Shown here piece by piece: positions 17,466-26,152 of a DNA stretch of 64,000 nucleotides. Position 1 is the stretch's first letter. Every line of letters begins with the position of its first letter. The notes below the pieces were generated by a model. That model did not search any database and was not told the origin of the DNA. It saw nothing but the letters and a program-made list of their open reading frames with translations. The translations under genes were made by a program, and so were the position numbers. Origin of the DNA: Bombiscardovia nodaiensis (GTDB lineage Bacteria; Actinomycetota; Actinomycetes; Actinomycetales; Bifidobacteriaceae); NCBI GenBank assembly GCA_033127725.1, contig AP026798.1:992001-1056000 (forward strand). The letters are read 5' to 3'.

Positions 17466-18203
17466 ATGAATGCTCTGACTCAAGTAGACAGGTTTGGCCC
17501 GGGCTTCCTTGGCCTCCTCAACATGTGCGGCAATCTCCTACTGCCGCGTGCCTGCGCGGGCTGTGACCGGCCTGACTGTGTACTCTGCCCCTCCTGTGCG
17601 GCTCTCTTCCAGCAAACTGAGTCTTTTCCTGCACCTGGATATGCTTGTGGGAGCGGTTACGCCTGTGCCGTCTATGCCGGGCCAGTCCGTCAGGCTATCC
17701 TGGGTTGGAAGGACCACGGCGACGAGGAGGTAGGGGCTCAGCTAGCTCGAGCAATAGCTAGATTAGCGGTCAGCTTAAGGCCCCTGTATGAGCGAGTTAG
17801 CTTACCGGACCTGGTGATTGTCCCCGCACCCTCCTCTGCTGCTTCCATGCGCCGGCGGGGGAGGGCCCACTTGCGCCCGCTCGCGCAAGCTGTGGCTCAC
17901 CAGCTGACTGCCGTTGGCCTACCAGCCCAGGCCCAACTAGCCCTGACTATGAGCGCTGTAAAGGGTAAGGCAGTAGAACTGCATAGCTCCAGTGCTCGCG
18001 CTCGCAGGGTGAGCGGGCATATTCAGGTCAAGGCGGGTAGCCAGATAGCTGGCAGGAGTGTCATTGTAGTCGACGATATTGTGACTACTGGTTCTACCCT
18101 GCGCCAGTGTGGGGCTGCTCTGAGTGGAGCTGGAGCCCGGCCGATACTGTCCTTAGCCCTCGCTCGGGCCGGTCGGCACCAGGCCTCTACGGACCTCCTG
18201 TGA
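17466..18203 (+). CDS. comF: ComF family phosphoribosyltransferase
   Basis: A 245-residue ComF-like protein. An N-terminal zinc-ribbon-like double CxxC (CAGCDRPDCVLCPSC) is followed by YAGPVRQAILGWKDHGD and a PRTase domain whose PRPP loop is VIVVDDIVTTGST (~199-211). The family is tied to DNA uptake in naturally competent bacteria, where ComF links DNA import and recombination, but in non-competent species the role is unclear. The intervening LVIVPAPSS and RRGRAHLRPLAQAV stretches are also typical. Confidence 0.87.
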   Translation: MNALTQVDRFGPGFLGLLNMCGNLLLPRACAGCDRPDCVLCPSCAALFQQTESFPAPGYACGSGYACAVYAGPVRQAILGWKDHGDEEVGAQLARAIARLAVSLRPLYERVSLPDLVIVPAPSSAASMRRRGRAHLRPLAQAVAHQLTAVGLPAQAQLALTMSAVKGKAVELHSSSARARRVSGHIQVKAGSQIAGRSVIVVDDIVTTGSTLRQCGAALSGAGARPILSLALARAGRHQASTDLL

Positions 18204-18249
18204 CACTCACCCGCCTTGTTTTCGCTCGCTGCCGGGCCAAAATTTGGCG

Positions 18250-19605
18250 CTACTGGGCGAGGACGGTGACCATCTCATCCCAGCGGGTAGTAGGACGAGC
18301 GGAGAGCATCTGTCGGTTCATGGCCCACTTGCCACCGGTGTCGCTGTCTTGCCGACCTTTGCCGCGCACGCCACCGTAGCCAATGCCTACGCGGAAGGGG
18401 CCGAAGCGGCGTGTTGCTTCCTCTAGGGCTGTGCCGAGCCCTGGATCACGGCGGGCATCGAGCCCCTCTAAGGTCTGGTAACTGCGGGCATCTTGGAGGT
18501 CCAAGAGCACCACTCCGGCCCGAATGTAGGGAGCATGGGGATCAATCCGACCGGCCAGAGCGGTACGAGCTGCCTGCGTAATGACGATGGGGTCGTCCGA
18601 GGGGTCTTCCAGCTGAACGGTGTGACTGGAAGCCGTATACCGGTAAGGGGAGTAAGGGCTTGTGGAGCAAAAGGCGCGCACCTGGGAGCATAAGCTGCCC
18701 TGATGCCGTAGGCGGGCGCAAGCTTTTTGCGCGTACACGCTCAGCGCCTGGCACAAGGTTTCATAGGTGAACACTGGTTGGGAGAACATGCGCGAGCACA
18801 AAATCTGATTGGTGCGCACCCCATTGTTGGCGCTCTCTTCGCTCTCTATAGCAGGTATTCCCCGTAATTCGAGCACAGTGCGCTCTAGGAGCACTGAAAA
18901 GCGCCGTCTCATCACCGTTGGATCCGCATTGCGCAGGTCTAGGGCCGTTACGATACCCATGCTCTCCAATTTTTTGGTCAATCGGCGGCCTACGCCCCAC
19001 ACGTCGCCGATGGGCACCGAGGCTAGAGCCTGGTCGCCGAAGTCCTCGACGACCTGCTGCCAGAGGGTAATACCGGCTGAAGATGGGTGGCTCTTGGCCC
19101 AGTGGTTGGCCACCTTAGCCAGCGTTTTAGTAGGTGCAATGCCCACACTGACAGGGATTCCCACATTTTGTAGGACGCTTTCGCGCAGGCGGGCACAAAT
19201 TTCTTGTGTGCGTTTATCGTCCCACAAGCTCACCATAAAGCATTCGTCGATCGAATAGACTTCTTGCTCAGGTAGGAAGTCTTCCATAATCGACATCATG
19301 CGGTGGGAGAGGGAGGCATAGAGCTCATAGTTGGAGCTGCGGGCGATGACACCGTCCCGCTCGGCCTGTTCTCGAATTTTGAACCAAGGGGTGCCATTGG
19401 TAATGCCTAAGCGCTTAGCGGCAGGGCTGCGCGCTACGACGCAGCCGTCGTTGTTGGAGAGCACCACGACTGGTTGGTCTGCCAGGCGGGGGTCGAATAC
19501 GCACTCGCAGGAGGCAAAAAATGAATTCGCATCGGCGAGTACGAACTGTGGCGTGAGCTTGGTGTGCCCGTCGAGCGAGTCTTGAATTGTATGTGAATCA
19601 GACAT
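18250..19605 (-). CDS. umuC: Y-family DNA polymerase UmuC
   Basis: A 451-residue error-prone translesion polymerase. Catalytic acidic residues appear in FVLADANSFFASCE and EVYSIDECF; the helix-hairpin-helix block reads VPIGDVWGVGRRLTKKL, followed by the little-finger domain. Homology begins right after MSDSHTIQD, so the start is ATG 19605; upstream codons in this frame lie inside umuD. The start overlaps the end of umuD by 8 bp, which implies translational coupling. Expression should follow the SOS box upstream of umuD. Confidence 0.93.
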   Translation of the reverse strand: MSDSHTIQDSLDGHTKLTPQFVLADANSFFASCECVFDPRLADQPVVVLSNNDGCVVARSPAAKRLGITNGTPWFKIREQAERDGVIARSSNYELYASLSHRMMSIMEDFLPEQEVYSIDECFMVSLWDDKRTQEICARLRESVLQNVGIPVSVGIAPTKTLAKVANHWAKSHPSSAGITLWQQVVEDFGDQALASVPIGDVWGVGRRLTKKLESMGIVTALDLRNADPTVMRRRFSVLLERTVLELRGIPAIESEESANNGVRTNQILCSRMFSQPVFTYETLCQALSVYAQKACARLRHQGSLCSQVRAFCSTSPYSPYRYTASSHTVQLEDPSDDPIVITQAARTALAGRIDPHAPYIRAGVVLLDLQDARSYQTLEGLDARRDPGLGTALEEATRRFGPFRVGIGYGGVRGKGRQDSDTGGKWAMNRQMLSARPTTRWDEMVTVLAQ

Positions 19606-20287
19606 AATGCTCCCAGGGTGAGGACGGATAGACAGTGTTGCCGCGCTGGGGGTGGCGGGGCTCGGCGTGCTCCGACTCGGACTGCGGGGGCGATGACTTC
19701 GCCCGCCTGTTCGAATGGGTGGGCGTGGAAGATAAACCTGGGTGGGGGTAGGACACATTTGGGGCCGGTGTATCCTCAAGCTGGGTGGAGCTGTCAGCCC
19801 GCTGCCAGTGGTAGTTGCCGGTGACAACGCCCCAGACCACCAGTTCTTCGCCCTCAGCGGGCCAGAAATCTGGGTAGGCAGGGTTCTCGGCGTGGAGCCA
19901 GCTGCGGCCCTGCTGGCAGCGCAAGCGTTTGACGGTGAGCTCGTTGTCCAAGATGGCGATGACGACATCACCATCGCAGGGGTTGAGGGAACGGTCAACT
20001 ACCAGCACATCGCCGTCGAAAATACCAGCTCCGGTCATGGAATCACCGGCTACATGGACAATATAGGTGGAGTTGGGGTGGACGATGACGTGCTCGTCAA
20101 AGGAGAATTCTCCCGAGAAATAATCCTGAGCTACTGAGGGGAAGCCAGCATGGACTGCCTCGAGCGCTATCGGTACGCGCTGGGGGTTGAGCTTGACCGA
20201 ACAGATGCAGCGCACGCCGCTTGCAGCTGGACTGCGGCCGTCCGCAGCGGCATCTGTTGGCTGTGTGACTGGTCTACTCAAGAGCAT
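19598..20287 (-). CDS. umuD: UmuD-like self-cleaving protease with long C-terminal tail
   Basis: A 229-residue S24 (LexA/UmuD) peptidase. The self-cleavage site is HAGFPS (Ala-Gly), the catalytic Ser lies in HVAGDSMTGAGI and the Lys in ELTVKRL. RecA-stimulated cleavage turns it into the active UmuC partner. After the catalytic domain (about residue 155) comes a ~70-residue tail rich in Pro, Ser and His, which canonical UmuD (about 140 residues) lacks. An in-frame GTG directly before ATG 20287 would add one residue. It is the first gene of the umuDC operon, with a palindromic SOS box just upstream. Confidence 0.9.
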   Translation of the reverse strand: MLLSRPVTQPTDAAADGRSPAASGVRCICSVKLNPQRVPIALEAVHAGFPSVAQDYFSGEFSFDEHVIVHPNSTYIVHVAGDSMTGAGIFDGDVLVVDRSLNPCDGDVVIAILDNELTVKRLRCQQGRSWLHAENPAYPDFWPAEGEELVVWGVVTGNYHWQRADSSTQLEDTPAPNVSYPHPGLSSTPTHSNRRAKSSPPQSESEHAEPRHPQRGNTVYPSSPWEHYV

Positions 20288-20300
20288 CACCCCGATTTCA

Positions 20301-20326
20301 TGTATTCGAACATCTGTTCGAATACA
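20301..20326 (-). promoter_or_regulatory. LexA SOS box upstream of umuDC
   Basis: A perfect palindrome with 11-bp arms (TGTATTCGAAC / GTTCGAATACA) separated by ATCT. Its core, 20307-20320, is CGAACATCTGTTCG, the actinobacterial LexA operator CGAAC-N4-GTTCG. It begins 13 bp upstream of the umuD start. Confidence 0.92.
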
Positions 20327-20350
20327 TTATGGGCTGATGAGCCGACAACC

Positions 20351-21489
20351 TTAGCGCAGCTTGGCGCTCGGCCCTTCCTCGTCTACCGCCAGGTGGTACT
20401 GCGGCAGGGTTACTTCAAAGTCTGCTCCGCGCGTGTCGTCCACAACGTGCACTTCACCGCCGTGCAGCTGTGCAGCCCAACGGGCAATGGATAGGCCGAG
20501 TCCTGTGCCCCCAGACTCGGTTCCTGGGCCGGACTTGCCCTTGACGAAACGCCGAAAGATGTCTGAGCGGGCCTCGGGAGGAATTTGCGAGCCAAAGTTG
20601 ACTACATTAGTCACAATCGTGCCCTGGTTTTCGTCTTCATGGGCTTCAATCAGCACTGCAGTGCCGTCGGCCGAGTGTTTCAGGGCATTGGAGATAATGT
20701 TGGTAAAAAGCTGACGTAAACGGTCTTGATCGCCTTCCATCTCAATGTCGGGCGGTATGCTGACGCTAATGTCGTGGGCGTGGCCGGCATCGGCAATTTC
20801 CAGTGGACCAACCGTGTCGTCAATGAAGTCGGCGAAGTTGAATTTTTCAATCTCCAGGCTGGCAGCACCGGCCTCCATGCGGGAGAGATCGAGCAGAAAA
20901 GCAATCAAATCGGAGAGCCGGTGGGTCTGGTCTAGAATGCCCTCTAAGTTCGCGGGTGTCGGCTCGGTGACCCCATCGGCCATGTTTTCAACCATGGCTT
21001 GCAGGGCCGAAACGGGAGTGCGCAGCTCGTGCGAAACGTTGGCCACCATGTCCCGCCGCATCTGGTCAGCGTGCTGGAGCTCGCCAGCCATCTCATTAAA
21101 CGAGCGCGCCAAAAGACCCACTTCGTCTCGGGAGCCCTCAGCATTCTGCACGCGTACACTGTAGTCGCCTTCTGCCATGGCTTCAGCCGCGTCGCGCATT
21201 TGGCGCAAGGGGCAGTCAGTCCGCGCGAAAATGTGTAGGTTATGCCCAGGGCTACGACCAGCGTGAGTGGCATAGCAATCCACCCCGACCAGCCCATCTT
21301 GAGCAGGAACCAGGCCATCACAAAGGCGATAGCGGTCGAGATGGTAATCAGTACGCTGAGCTCCATTTTGAGGGAGGAGAACGCGCCGATAGGGCGTTGA
21401 GCCTTCACCGACGACTCTACCGCCGAAGTAATGGCCTCTTTAGCCTGCTGAGCCGAGTTTTTGCTTCGATTGCTGTGCTGCTTGTCCAT
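20351..21489 (-). CDS. Membrane sensor histidine kinase (apparent frameshift near 21209-21212)
   Basis: The N-terminal part (MDKQHSNRSKN, then two hydrophobic helices around ELSVLITISTAIAFVMAWFLL and WIAMPLTLVVALGITYTF) is in one frame. The rest, starting LRQMRDAAEAMAEGDYSV, is in another: a HAMP linker, HisKA with MVANVSHELRTPVSALQ (phospho-His), and HATPase_c with N box TNIISNALKHS and GGTGLGLSIARW. Adding one base to the G run at 21209-21212 joins SRGLTAP to LRQMRDAA and gives a normal 379-residue kinase. It starts 6 bp after the response-regulator gene ends, and both form one operon. Confidence 0.88.
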
Positions 21490-21495
21490 GCCAGG

Positions 21496-22236
21496 TCAGT
21501 CTTGCGCTCCCGATTGACCAGCCTCCGGTGGTTCAAAGGCGTATCCAACGCCATGCACGGTGCGAATCATCTGGGCGCCGAGCTTGTGCCGCAGGGCCTT
21601 GACGTGAGAGTCCACCGTGCGGGTGCCTGAAGCATCCACCCAGTCCCACACTTCTTCCAGAAGTTTTTCGCGGGTCAAAACCGACTTGGGCTTGCGGGCC
21701 AGGGTCGCTAGAAGGTCGAATTCGGTGGGCGTGAGGTGGACCTGAGCGCCGTCTTGAGTGACAATGCGCTGGGCTGGATCGATGACGAGCGAGCCGAAAT
21801 CTAAGATTTTTTCGTTCTCCGAATTTTTCGCTATCACCTTTGCTCGCTCTACGCGGCGCAGAAGGGCCTTGCAGCGGGCTATGAGCTCGCGCATGGAGAA
21901 GGGCTTGGTCATGTAGTCGTCAGCACCAGCGCCCAAGCCCGTCACCTTGTCGGCCTCATCGTCGCGGGCGGTCAGGATCAGTACTGGCACTGGGCGTTCA
22001 GCTACAATACGCTTCGTGGCTTCCAGCCCATCCATGACCGGCAGCATGATATCCATGATGACAAGGTCGGGTTTGAACTGGCTAGCCGCTTGCACAGCCG
22101 AGGCCCCATCTGAGGCGACGCGGGCGGTCCAGCCCTCGGCTGTAATGCGCTGCGCTATAGCGGTGGCCAGTGTCGGTTCATCTTCAACCACCAAAATAGT
22201 AGCTGGAACCGCATAGTTGGACGAATTCTTCATCAT
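21496..22236 (-). CDS. OmpR/PhoB family response regulator
   Basis: A 246-residue regulator. The receiver domain shows ILVVEDEPTLA, the phospho-acceptor Asp in LVIMDIMLPVMDG, LILTARD and the Lys in MTKPFSMREL. The winged-helix DNA-binding domain includes LTPTEFDLLATLARKPKSVLTREKLLEEVW, RTVDSHVKALRHKLG and IRTVHGVGYAFE. The start is one of two adjacent ATGs (22236 or 22233); upstream in-frame sequence has no family similarity. It is the first gene of the two-component operon and is divergent from carD across 244 bp. The signal it senses is unknown. Confidence 0.92.
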   Translation of the reverse strand: MMKNSSNYAVPATILVVEDEPTLATAIAQRITAEGWTARVASDGASAVQAASQFKPDLVIMDIMLPVMDGLEATKRIVAERPVPVLILTARDDEADKVTGLGAGADDYMTKPFSMRELIARCKALLRRVERAKVIAKNSENEKILDFGSLVIDPAQRIVTQDGAQVHLTPTEFDLLATLARKPKSVLTREKLLEEVWDWVDASGTRTVDSHVKALRHKLGAQMIRTVHGVGYAFEPPEAGQSGAQD

Positions 22237-22480
22237 GCTTAATTCTGCCTTTACTGTACGCACTCTCGTAAGTCTTATTCTAAGTCTAGTCGCAGGGGTA
22301 AAAAAGTGTGAGTTTGGCGTGAGAGTGAGCTTTTGCCTGAGTAGTGGACAGCAGGGCTGCCAAGGAGCGGCTCCTGTGCGGAAGTCCACGGCGAATGCGA
22401 GCATGGAGCAAGTATTTACTGGTGTTTTATGTGCTGCTCGGCGCTGGCTTGAGGCCCACGGGTACGCTGATGGAGGGTCC

Positions 22481-23110
22481 ATGGATTACAAGGTCGGCGA
22501 TATGGTGGTTTATCCGCGGCACGGTGCCGCACGAGTAGATGCCATCACAGAGCGGACAGTGAAAGGGGTAACGCGTACTTACCTGCAGCTTTCAGTGCTC
22601 TCCTCAGATGGCCTAGTGATTGATGTGCCGATTGATAACGCCAAAAAAGTCGGTGTTCGAGACATTGTCGACGGCAAAGCGGTCGCAAAAGTTTTTCAAA
22701 TTCTTCGCACTCCGATTGTCGAAGAAAAAGAGATGAATTGGTCCCGTCGCTACAAGCTCAATGTTGAGAAAATTGCTACGGGTGAGGTCAACAAGATTGC
22801 TGAAGTGGTGCGAGATTTGTCCCAGCGCGATGTTGACGAGCATGGTTTGTCGGCGGGCGAGAAGCGCATGCTGGGCAAGGCACGCTCTATTCTCACCTCC
22901 GAAATTGCCCTTTCAGAGAAGGTGGATGAGGCTGAGACCCAGCGTCTCATTGACGTGAACTTGGGCTACCAGGAGCCCCAGCCTGGTGACGAAAAGCACC
23001 ACAGCAAGTTTCCTAAGGAACCGGCAGACCAGACTCTGGCGCGCGTGGCTGAGCAGGCCCAGGCCAAGGCTGCCAAAGATAAGAAGTCCAAGGCCAAGAG
23101 CAAAAAGTAG
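22481..23110 (+). CDS. carD: CarD-family RNA polymerase-binding regulator
   Basis: A 209-residue CarD, which binds RNA polymerase beta and stabilises open complexes, including at rRNA promoters. The Tudor-like N-terminal domain reads YKVGDMVVYPRHGAARV and TYLQLSVLSSDGLVIDVPIDNAKKVGVR; a helical DNA-binding domain follows (WSRRYKLNVEKIATGEVNKIAEVVRDL). The C-terminal ~50 residues are a low-complexity Lys/Ala-rich tail (AKDKKSKAKSKK), longer than in mycobacteria. GGAGG ends 4 nt before ATG 22481. Confidence 0.93.
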   Translation: MDYKVGDMVVYPRHGAARVDAITERTVKGVTRTYLQLSVLSSDGLVIDVPIDNAKKVGVRDIVDGKAVAKVFQILRTPIVEEKEMNWSRRYKLNVEKIATGEVNKIAEVVRDLSQRDVDEHGLSAGEKRMLGKARSILTSEIALSEKVDEAETQRLIDVNLGYQEPQPGDEKHHSKFPKEPADQTLARVAEQAQAKAAKDKKSKAKSKK

Positions 23111-23210
23111 CCAGTAAAACGTAGTCTGGGCGCTGGTCGGCTGGCCTGTTCACTGCTTCTCGCAGTCATAACATTTACGCTGGATGCACTGACCAGTTCC
23201 AACTGATGAC

Positions 23211-24053
23211 TTACCGGCGCTCTGTTTTCTCCTTCGCTGATTTCCAAATTTGAGCCAGTGCCCACAGCAGGGTAGAGATGGTGACAATAATGAACGATGG
23301 GGGAGCGGGGAACATAGCGGAGAGGGCCAGTCCTCCCCAGATGGAGACCAGGCAGATTAGGCCGGAAACCACCATGGCTTTGAGGGGCGAGGCGACCATA
23401 ATATTGGCCGTTGCCGCTGGAGTGACGATGAGGGCAAAGATGAGCAGGGTGCCCACAGCTGGCACTGCAATCGTGATTACGCCAGCCATCAGGGCCATGT
23501 ACACCAGATTCATGGCAGCAATGGGCACTCCCTTAGCTTGAGCTACCTGCTCGTCCAAGGAGCTAAAGAGCAGGGGGTGGTAGACCGCTGTGAGCACGGC
23601 GAGCAGGATGAGGTCGAAGAGCGCAAAGCCCAGAATCTGGCCGCTTGTCACTGTCAGGATAGAGCCAAAGAGGATGGCCTGCATCTGCTGTGAGGCCGAG
23701 GATGAGAGGCGGGCAAAGAAGAGGCCGAGGCCTGTGGCAAAGGCTAAGACCGTGCCGGTGGCAATTTCACGCTGGGAGGCCCGTTTGCCCAGGGCGCCAA
23801 TGACCAGCGCGCCGCCGAGGGCGAAAATTCCCAAGCCTGCTGAAACTGGTAGCCCTAAGAGGACAGCACCGGTAGCTCCTGGCAGACCAATATGGGCGAG
23901 GGCGTGCGCGGCGAATGTGGAGTGGCGGGCAATAGTGAAGTATCCCATCGCTCCCGCTGCCAGGGCGATGAGGATGCCGGCGAGAAAAGCCTTTCCCATG
24001 AATGGTGCGCTGAGGGTTTCCAGCCAGTGTGGATCGAAGGTAAAGGCATTCAT
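23211..24053 (-). CDS. Zinc/manganese-type ABC transporter permease (ZnuB-like)
   Basis: A 280-residue integral membrane permease of the ABC-3 family with about eight hydrophobic helices. Typical sequence: FMGKAFLAGILIALAAGAMGYF at the start, HALAHIGLPGATGAVLLG near residue 50, and AVGTLLIFALIVTPAATA near residue 200, all landmarks of ZnuB/MntB proteins. Its ATG overlaps the stop of the ATPase gene (TGATG), so the two are translated together. The Zur-like box upstream supports zinc. No substrate-binding lipoprotein gene lies beside it. Confidence 0.86.
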   Translation of the reverse strand: MNAFTFDPHWLETLSAPFMGKAFLAGILIALAAGAMGYFTIARHSTFAAHALAHIGLPGATGAVLLGLPVSAGLGIFALGGALVIGALGKRASQREIATGTVLAFATGLGLFFARLSSSASQQMQAILFGSILTVTSGQILGFALFDLILLAVLTAVYHPLLFSSLDEQVAQAKGVPIAAMNLVYMALMAGVITIAVPAVGTLLIFALIVTPAATANIMVASPLKAMVVSGLICLVSIWGGLALSAMFPAPPSFIIVTISTLLWALAQIWKSAKEKTERR

Positions 24054-24934
24054 CAGCGATTCTCCTGACTGCTCGCTGCTAGAGAACTAGCGATAGCATC
24101 GGTCTGTTCTACATGGTGGCCACTGTGCTGGCTGACGGTGTGCGTGGGGCTAATGAACATCTGCCCTTGCGCGGTGGTGACCACTTCTACCTGCGTGCCA
24201 TACAAGTGGGTGAGCAGGTCCCCGTCTAAGACGTCGCCAATGCGGGCGTAGTGGGGATGGCCGTCTAAAAGGTAGACTGCCCCGTCCAAAATGGGCAGGA
24301 GCATGTTCAAATCGTGGGCCACCACTTGAATTGTCATACCAAGTTCCTGGTTGAGACGGGCCAGAACCTGCACGCTCTCGCGCTGGCTCGCCAAGTCCAG
24401 GTTGGCCAGGGGTTCGTCCAGCATCAGCAGTTGAGGTTGACTGGCTAGCGCCTGCGCGATGGCCACCCGCTGGCGCAGACCGCCGGAGAGCTCGCTGAGC
24501 CTGACCTGGGCCCTGTCACTGATGCCGGTGAAGTCCATAGCTTGTTTGGCTTGTGCGCGTTCGGTCTTGCTGGTGCGGTGGAGGCCGAAGCGGGTGCCGT
24601 TGACACCGAGCAGTACTGACTGCTCGACGCTGAGGTTGGAATCCACTTCGGTGGTGTACGACTGGGGTACGTAGCCGATGCTCTGGGTGGCTTTGCCTGC
24701 CGGCTGCCCCAGTACGCTGATGGATCCGCTAGAGAGGGGGAGGAGTCCCAGCTCTGCTTGCATAAGGGTAGTTTTACCGGCCCCGTTGGTGCCAACGATG
24801 GCGGTAATGCTGCCAGTGGGGATGGAAAATGAACCCTGCGACCAGATAGTGCGACCGCTGCGGACGACGGCAGCCTGCTGGAGACTGATAGCTGACGGGA
24901 GGCGTGGCGGTGTCTGCTGATCGTGCTGGTTCAT
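24053..24934 (-). CDS. Zinc/manganese-type ABC transporter ATP-binding protein (ZnuC-like)
   Basis: A 293-residue ABC ATPase. Walker A is VGTNGAGKTT, the Q loop is in GYVPQS, the signature is LSELSGGLRQRVAIAQAL, Walker B is LLMLDEPLANLD, and the H loop is VVAHDLN. A C-terminal extension of about 50 residues follows. ATG 24934 has AAGGAG 5 nt upstream; the longer in-frame reading has no ribosome-binding site. It is first in a two-gene operon with the permease and lies under a Fur/Zur-type palindrome, so zinc limitation should induce it. Confidence 0.88.
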   Translation of the reverse strand: MNQHDQQTPPRLPSAISLQQAAVVRSGRTIWSQGSFSIPTGSITAIVGTNGAGKTTLMQAELGLLPLSSGSISVLGQPAGKATQSIGYVPQSYTTEVDSNLSVEQSVLLGVNGTRFGLHRTSKTERAQAKQAMDFTGISDRAQVRLSELSGGLRQRVAIAQALASQPQLLMLDEPLANLDLASQRESVQVLARLNQELGMTIQVVAHDLNMLLPILDGAVYLLDGHPHYARIGDVLDGDLLTHLYGTQVEVVTTAQGQMFISPTHTVSQHSGHHVEQTDAIASSLAASSQENR

Positions 24935-24981
24935 CTGACTCCTTGCTGTGCAGGATAAACATCCACTCGAGATGTGCTTAT

Positions 24982-24996
24982 TGATTATCATTCTCA
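24982..24996 (-). promoter_or_regulatory. Zur/Fur-type operator
   Basis: Read on the minus strand the site is TGAGAATGATAATCA, a close match to the actinobacterial Zur operator (TGAAAATGATTTTCA-like). It lies about 48 bp upstream of the znuC-like start, within the expected promoter. Confidence 0.7.
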
Positions 24997-25098
24997 ATAT
25001 GGACATTTGCGGAAGGTCAGCTGGCAGCGAGTCGATTTGCCGACGGGATGTGCGAGCATGGCAACAGATAAGTCGCTGGTCCACAGGAGGTAATCGCC

Positions 25099-25983
25099 AT
25101 GGCGGTGAAGTTAGATGGTAAGGCGCAGGCCGCGCGGATTAAAGCAGAGCTCAGGGGGCAAGTTCGTGAGCTCAAAGCTCAGGGCATCGAGCCGGGTCTG
25201 GGTACCTTGCTGGTGGGAGAGGATCCGGGGTCGGTCAAGTACGTGGAGGGCAAGCACCGCGACTGCGCTGAGGTGGGCATCCGTTCAATTCGTCGCCAGC
25301 TGCCGGCAACAGCCAGCGCGCAAGACATTCTCGCCCAGGTGGAGGCGCTCAACCAAGATCCATCCTGCACTGGATTTATTGTGCAACTGCCGCTGCCTGC
25401 TGGTGTTGACGAGACAGCTATTATTGACCATATTGATCCAGCTAAAGATGCCGACGGTATGCACCCCTACAACCTGGGCCAGCTGGTCTTGCACACCTCA
25501 GGTCCCCTGAGTACTCCTTTGCCCTGCACGCCCCGGGGCATTCTGTCTCTTTTAGATGCCTATGAGATTGATTTGGCTGGTAAAGAGGTGTGTGTCGTTG
25601 GACGCGGACTGACCGTTGGACGCACGATTGGCTTACTGCTGAGTCGGCGGGAGGTCAACGCGACCGTCACCTTAACGCACACGGGAACGAAAAACTTGCG
25701 CGAGCACTTGCGCCGGGCGGACGTGATTATCGCCGCCGCAGGTCGCTCTGGTCTGGTCCAGGCGGAAGACGTTCGGCCCGGTGCGGTGCTGGTCGACGTA
25801 GGTGTTACGCGGGTCTGGGATGATGACCTGCAACGTTGGCGGGTTCGTGGCGATGTGGATCCGGCAGCGCGCCAAGTAGCTGCCGCTTATACGCCTAATC
25901 CTGGCGGGGTGGGGCCGATGACTCGGGCTATGCTGCTGGTCAACGTGATAGAGGCAGCCCAGCGTCAATTGCTAGGGGCGTAA
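25099..25983 (+). CDS. folD: Bifunctional methylene-THF dehydrogenase / methenyl-THF cyclohydrolase
   Basis: A 294-residue FolD, which interconverts methylene-, methenyl- and formyl-tetrahydrofolate for purine and methionine synthesis. Landmarks: [29 protein letters not shown] with the catalytic Lys-x3-Cys type site, [25 protein letters not shown], the NADP-binding [16 protein letters not shown] and the C-terminal [22 protein letters not shown] lies before ATG 25099. Normal length. It is divergent from the zinc transporter operon. Confidence 0.95.
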   Translation: MAVKLDGKAQAARIKAELRGQVRELKAQGIEPGLGTLLVGEDPGSVKYVEGKHRDCAEVGIRSIRRQLPATASAQDILAQVEALNQDPSCTGFIVQLPLPAGVDETAIIDHIDPAKDADGMHPYNLGQLVLHTSGPLSTPLPCTPRGILSLLDAYEIDLAGKEVCVVGRGLTVGRTIGLLLSRREVNATVTLTHTGTKNLREHLRRADVIIAAAGRSGLVQAEDVRPGAVLVDVGVTRVWDDDLQRWRVRGDVDPAARQVAAAYTPNPGGVGPMTRAMLLVNVIEAAQRQLLGA

Positions 25984-26045
25984 TTTCACTGCGCTGATTT
26001 GATGGACGACACGCCCGGGCATCTTTCAGATATTTGACGGTACCA

Positions 26046-26115
26046 ACTCTTACAATAAGAGTAACTGAGTATTTCAGCTGCGGTCATAAGTAAATATTGC
26101 ATAAGTAAATATTGG
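26046..26115 (+). promoter_or_regulatory. rpsA leader: inverted repeat plus tandem 15-mer
   Basis: The 169-bp folD-rpsA gap contains a perfect inverted repeat ACTCTTA-caa-TAAGAGT (26046-26062) and a tandem repeat of a 15-mer, ATAAGTAAATATTG followed by C (26086-26100) or G (26101-26115). The region is AT-rich and no Shine-Dalgarno sequence precedes the rpsA start. These features may belong to promoter or translational control of rpsA; the mechanism is not evident. Confidence 0.5.
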
Positions 26116-26152
26116 TAATTATCCATCCACTATATAAGAAAACTACTCATTA

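Noticed and set aside
19606..19998. N-terminal extension of umuC over umuD
   Set aside because: The in-frame extension lies inside umuD in another frame, is Pro/Ser/Thr-rich and precedes the natural UmuC start.
22305..22335. GTGAG-type direct repeats upstream of the response regulator as an OmpR-type binding site
   Set aside because: The repeats (GTGAGTTTGGC, GTGAGAGTGAGC) are short and imperfect; not enough to call a site.
26034..26056. rpsA promoter with TTGACG and TACAAT boxes
   Set aside because: The spacing between the two hexamers is only 11 bp, too short for a sigma-70-type promoter.
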